Below are positions 63,115 to 64,000 of a stretch of 64,000 nt of DNA, piece by piece. The first letter of the stretch is position 1. Every line of letters begins with the position of its first letter. The position numbers were made by a program, and so were the translations under genes. The notes below the pieces were generated by a model. The model did not search any database and had not been told where the DNA came from. It saw nothing but the letters and a program-made list of their open reading frames with translations. The stretch comes from Planctomycetaceae bacterium (GTDB lineage: Bacteria > Planctomycetota > Planctomycetia > Pirellulales > Lacipirellulaceae). The stretch is taken from contig PABB01000026.1 of assembly GCA_002702655.1 (NCBI GenBank), positions 62,001 through 126,000 of the forward strand, given 5' to 3'.

Positions 63115-64000
63115 TCATCCTCGGCCCTTATCGCGTTGCTTGCCGCTCTTGGCGTTCTTTTCGATGAACTCGATGATCTTGCCCGCGACGTCGACGTTGG
63201 TCGCTTCTTCAATCCCTTCCAGCCCGGGGGTGCTGTTGACCTCCATGACCACCGGGCCGTGGTTGGAACGCAGTACGTCGACGCCCGCGATATTCAGGCC
63301 CATCGTTTTGGCGGCGCGGACCGCGGTGGACCGCTCCTCGGGGGTCAGCTTGATTTTCTCGGCCGTGCCGCCGCGGTGCAGGTTCGAGCGGAACTCGCCT
63401 GGCGGCCCCTGACGCAGCATCGAGGCGATCACCCGCCCGCCCACGACGAAGCACCGGATGTCGGCGCCGCCCGCTTCCTTGATGAACTCCTGCACCAGGA
63501 TGTTGGCGTCGAGACCGCGAAACGCCTCGATGACCGCCTGGGCCGCCTTTTTCGTTTCCCCCAGGATCACGCCGACGCCCTGGGTGCCTTCAATCAGCTT
63601 GACCACCACCGGCGCCCCGCCGGCCAGGTTAATCAGTCCGTCGATGTCCTTGGTCGAGTGAGCGCACCCGGTGACCGGCAGCCCGATGCCGTCGCGGGCC
63701 ATCAGTTGCATGCTGCGCAGTTTGTCGCGGCTGCGGCTGATCGCCTGCGACTCGTTGGCCACGAACACGCCCATCATCTCAAACTGGCGCACGACCGCCG
63801 TGCCGTAGAACGTGTGCGAGGCCCCGATCCGCGGGATGACCGCATCGGGCCGCACGCGATCGCCCGAGTACAGCACCTGCGGCCGGTGCGACGTGATGTC
63901 CATATAGCAGCGCAGGTAGTCGACCACCGACATGTCGTGGCCGCGCTGTTGTCCGGCTTCCTTGAGTCGCTGGGTCGAGACGAGTTTTGGGTTTCGAGAC
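63115..64000 (-). CDS. rimK: RimK-type ATP-grasp ligase (5' partial)
   Basis: The frame is open beyond the window end; the visible part is about 295 residues. The first residues visible read '[20 protein letters not shown]', matching the RimK N-terminus, so only a few codons are missing. An in-frame ATG at 63933 is internal. RimK ligates glutamate (or similar) to ribosomal protein S6 or other acceptors. ATP-grasp motifs: '[15 protein letters not shown]', '[20 protein letters not shown]' and '[18 protein letters not shown]'. It precedes the AstE-like gene. Confidence 0.93.
   Translation of the reverse strand, partial: SRNPKLVSTQRLKEAGQQRGHDMSVVDYLRCYMDITSHRPQVLYSGDRVRPDAVIPRIGASHTFYGTAVVRQFEMMGVFVANESQAISRSRDKLRSMQLMARDGIGLPVTGCAHSTKDIDGLINLAGGAPVVVKLIEGTQGVGVILGETKKAAQAVIEAFRGLDANILVQEFIKEAGGADIRCFVVGGRVIASMLRQGPPGEFRSNLHRGGTAEKIKLTPEERSTAVRAAKTMGLNIAGVDVLRSNHGPVVMEVNSTPGLEGIEEATNVDVAGKIIEFIEKNAKSGKQRDKGRG

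Overview
The window looks like chromosomal DNA of a planctomycete, probably of the Pirellulales type (inference). The grounds are high GC, a giant repeat-rich surface protein, a Ser/Thr kinase fused to a long WD40 array, proteins opening with MJ0042-like zinc ribbons, PEP-CTERM-type tails, many lone 'FSLxxLL' membrane proteins, and long palindromic repeats in most gene gaps. No rRNA, tRNA, CRISPR array, prophage or integrase was seen.

Layout. 1-10.5 kb: the end of a giant PKD/Ig-like surface protein, a WD40-receptor-like kinase, then three genes (a membrane protein, a CpsD-like P-loop protein and an ExeA-like AAA ATPase) that look like an exopolysaccharide or secretion module. 10.7-15.7 kb: housekeeping genes larB, nnrD, ppx, ribF and nrnA. 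15.7-20.3 kb: a PEP-CTERM-like protein, three small membrane proteins and glyS. 20.5-25.4 kb: a comB-like gene and a menaquinone cluster (ubiE/menG, ubiX, ubiA/mqnP, mqnE) of the futalosine route. 25.4-27.1 kb: a compositionally distinct unknown gene and a REP-associated transposase (RAYT) broken by an in-frame TAG, framed by copies of one REP-like repeat. 27.1-37.3 kb: creatininase, rhamnose mutarotase, a secreted alpha/beta hydrolase, a membrane-tethered protein with arginase-like motifs, an M48 protease, a large membrane protein and a very cysteine-rich secreted miniprotein. 37.6-45.5 kb: a GH51 arabinofuranosidase, a Trp/Gly/Tyr-rich 'WxPGYW' surface protein, a shortened DUF1206 protein, a secreted unknown protein whose 5' end is occupied by a dispersed repeat, and a YugP-like zinc peptidase. 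45.8-50 kb: thiS-thiG followed by a patchwork of four tiny genes separated by palindromic repeats. 50-64 kb: a DinG-type helicase, a porin, an SLC13 permease, HupE + TPR genes divergent from a DUF4331/PEP-CTERM protein, a second GH51 enzyme, and an AstE-like + RimK pair running off the end.

The most distinctive theme is the number of unrelated inverted-repeat families in the gaps. Several sit so tightly against genes that they supply stop codons (ppx, ubiX, the 49.2 kb gene), a Shine-Dalgarno (49.2 kb gene) or an N-terminal reading frame (43.2-44.5 kb gene). Assignments come from reading the sequence and remembered family motifs only; no database search was run.
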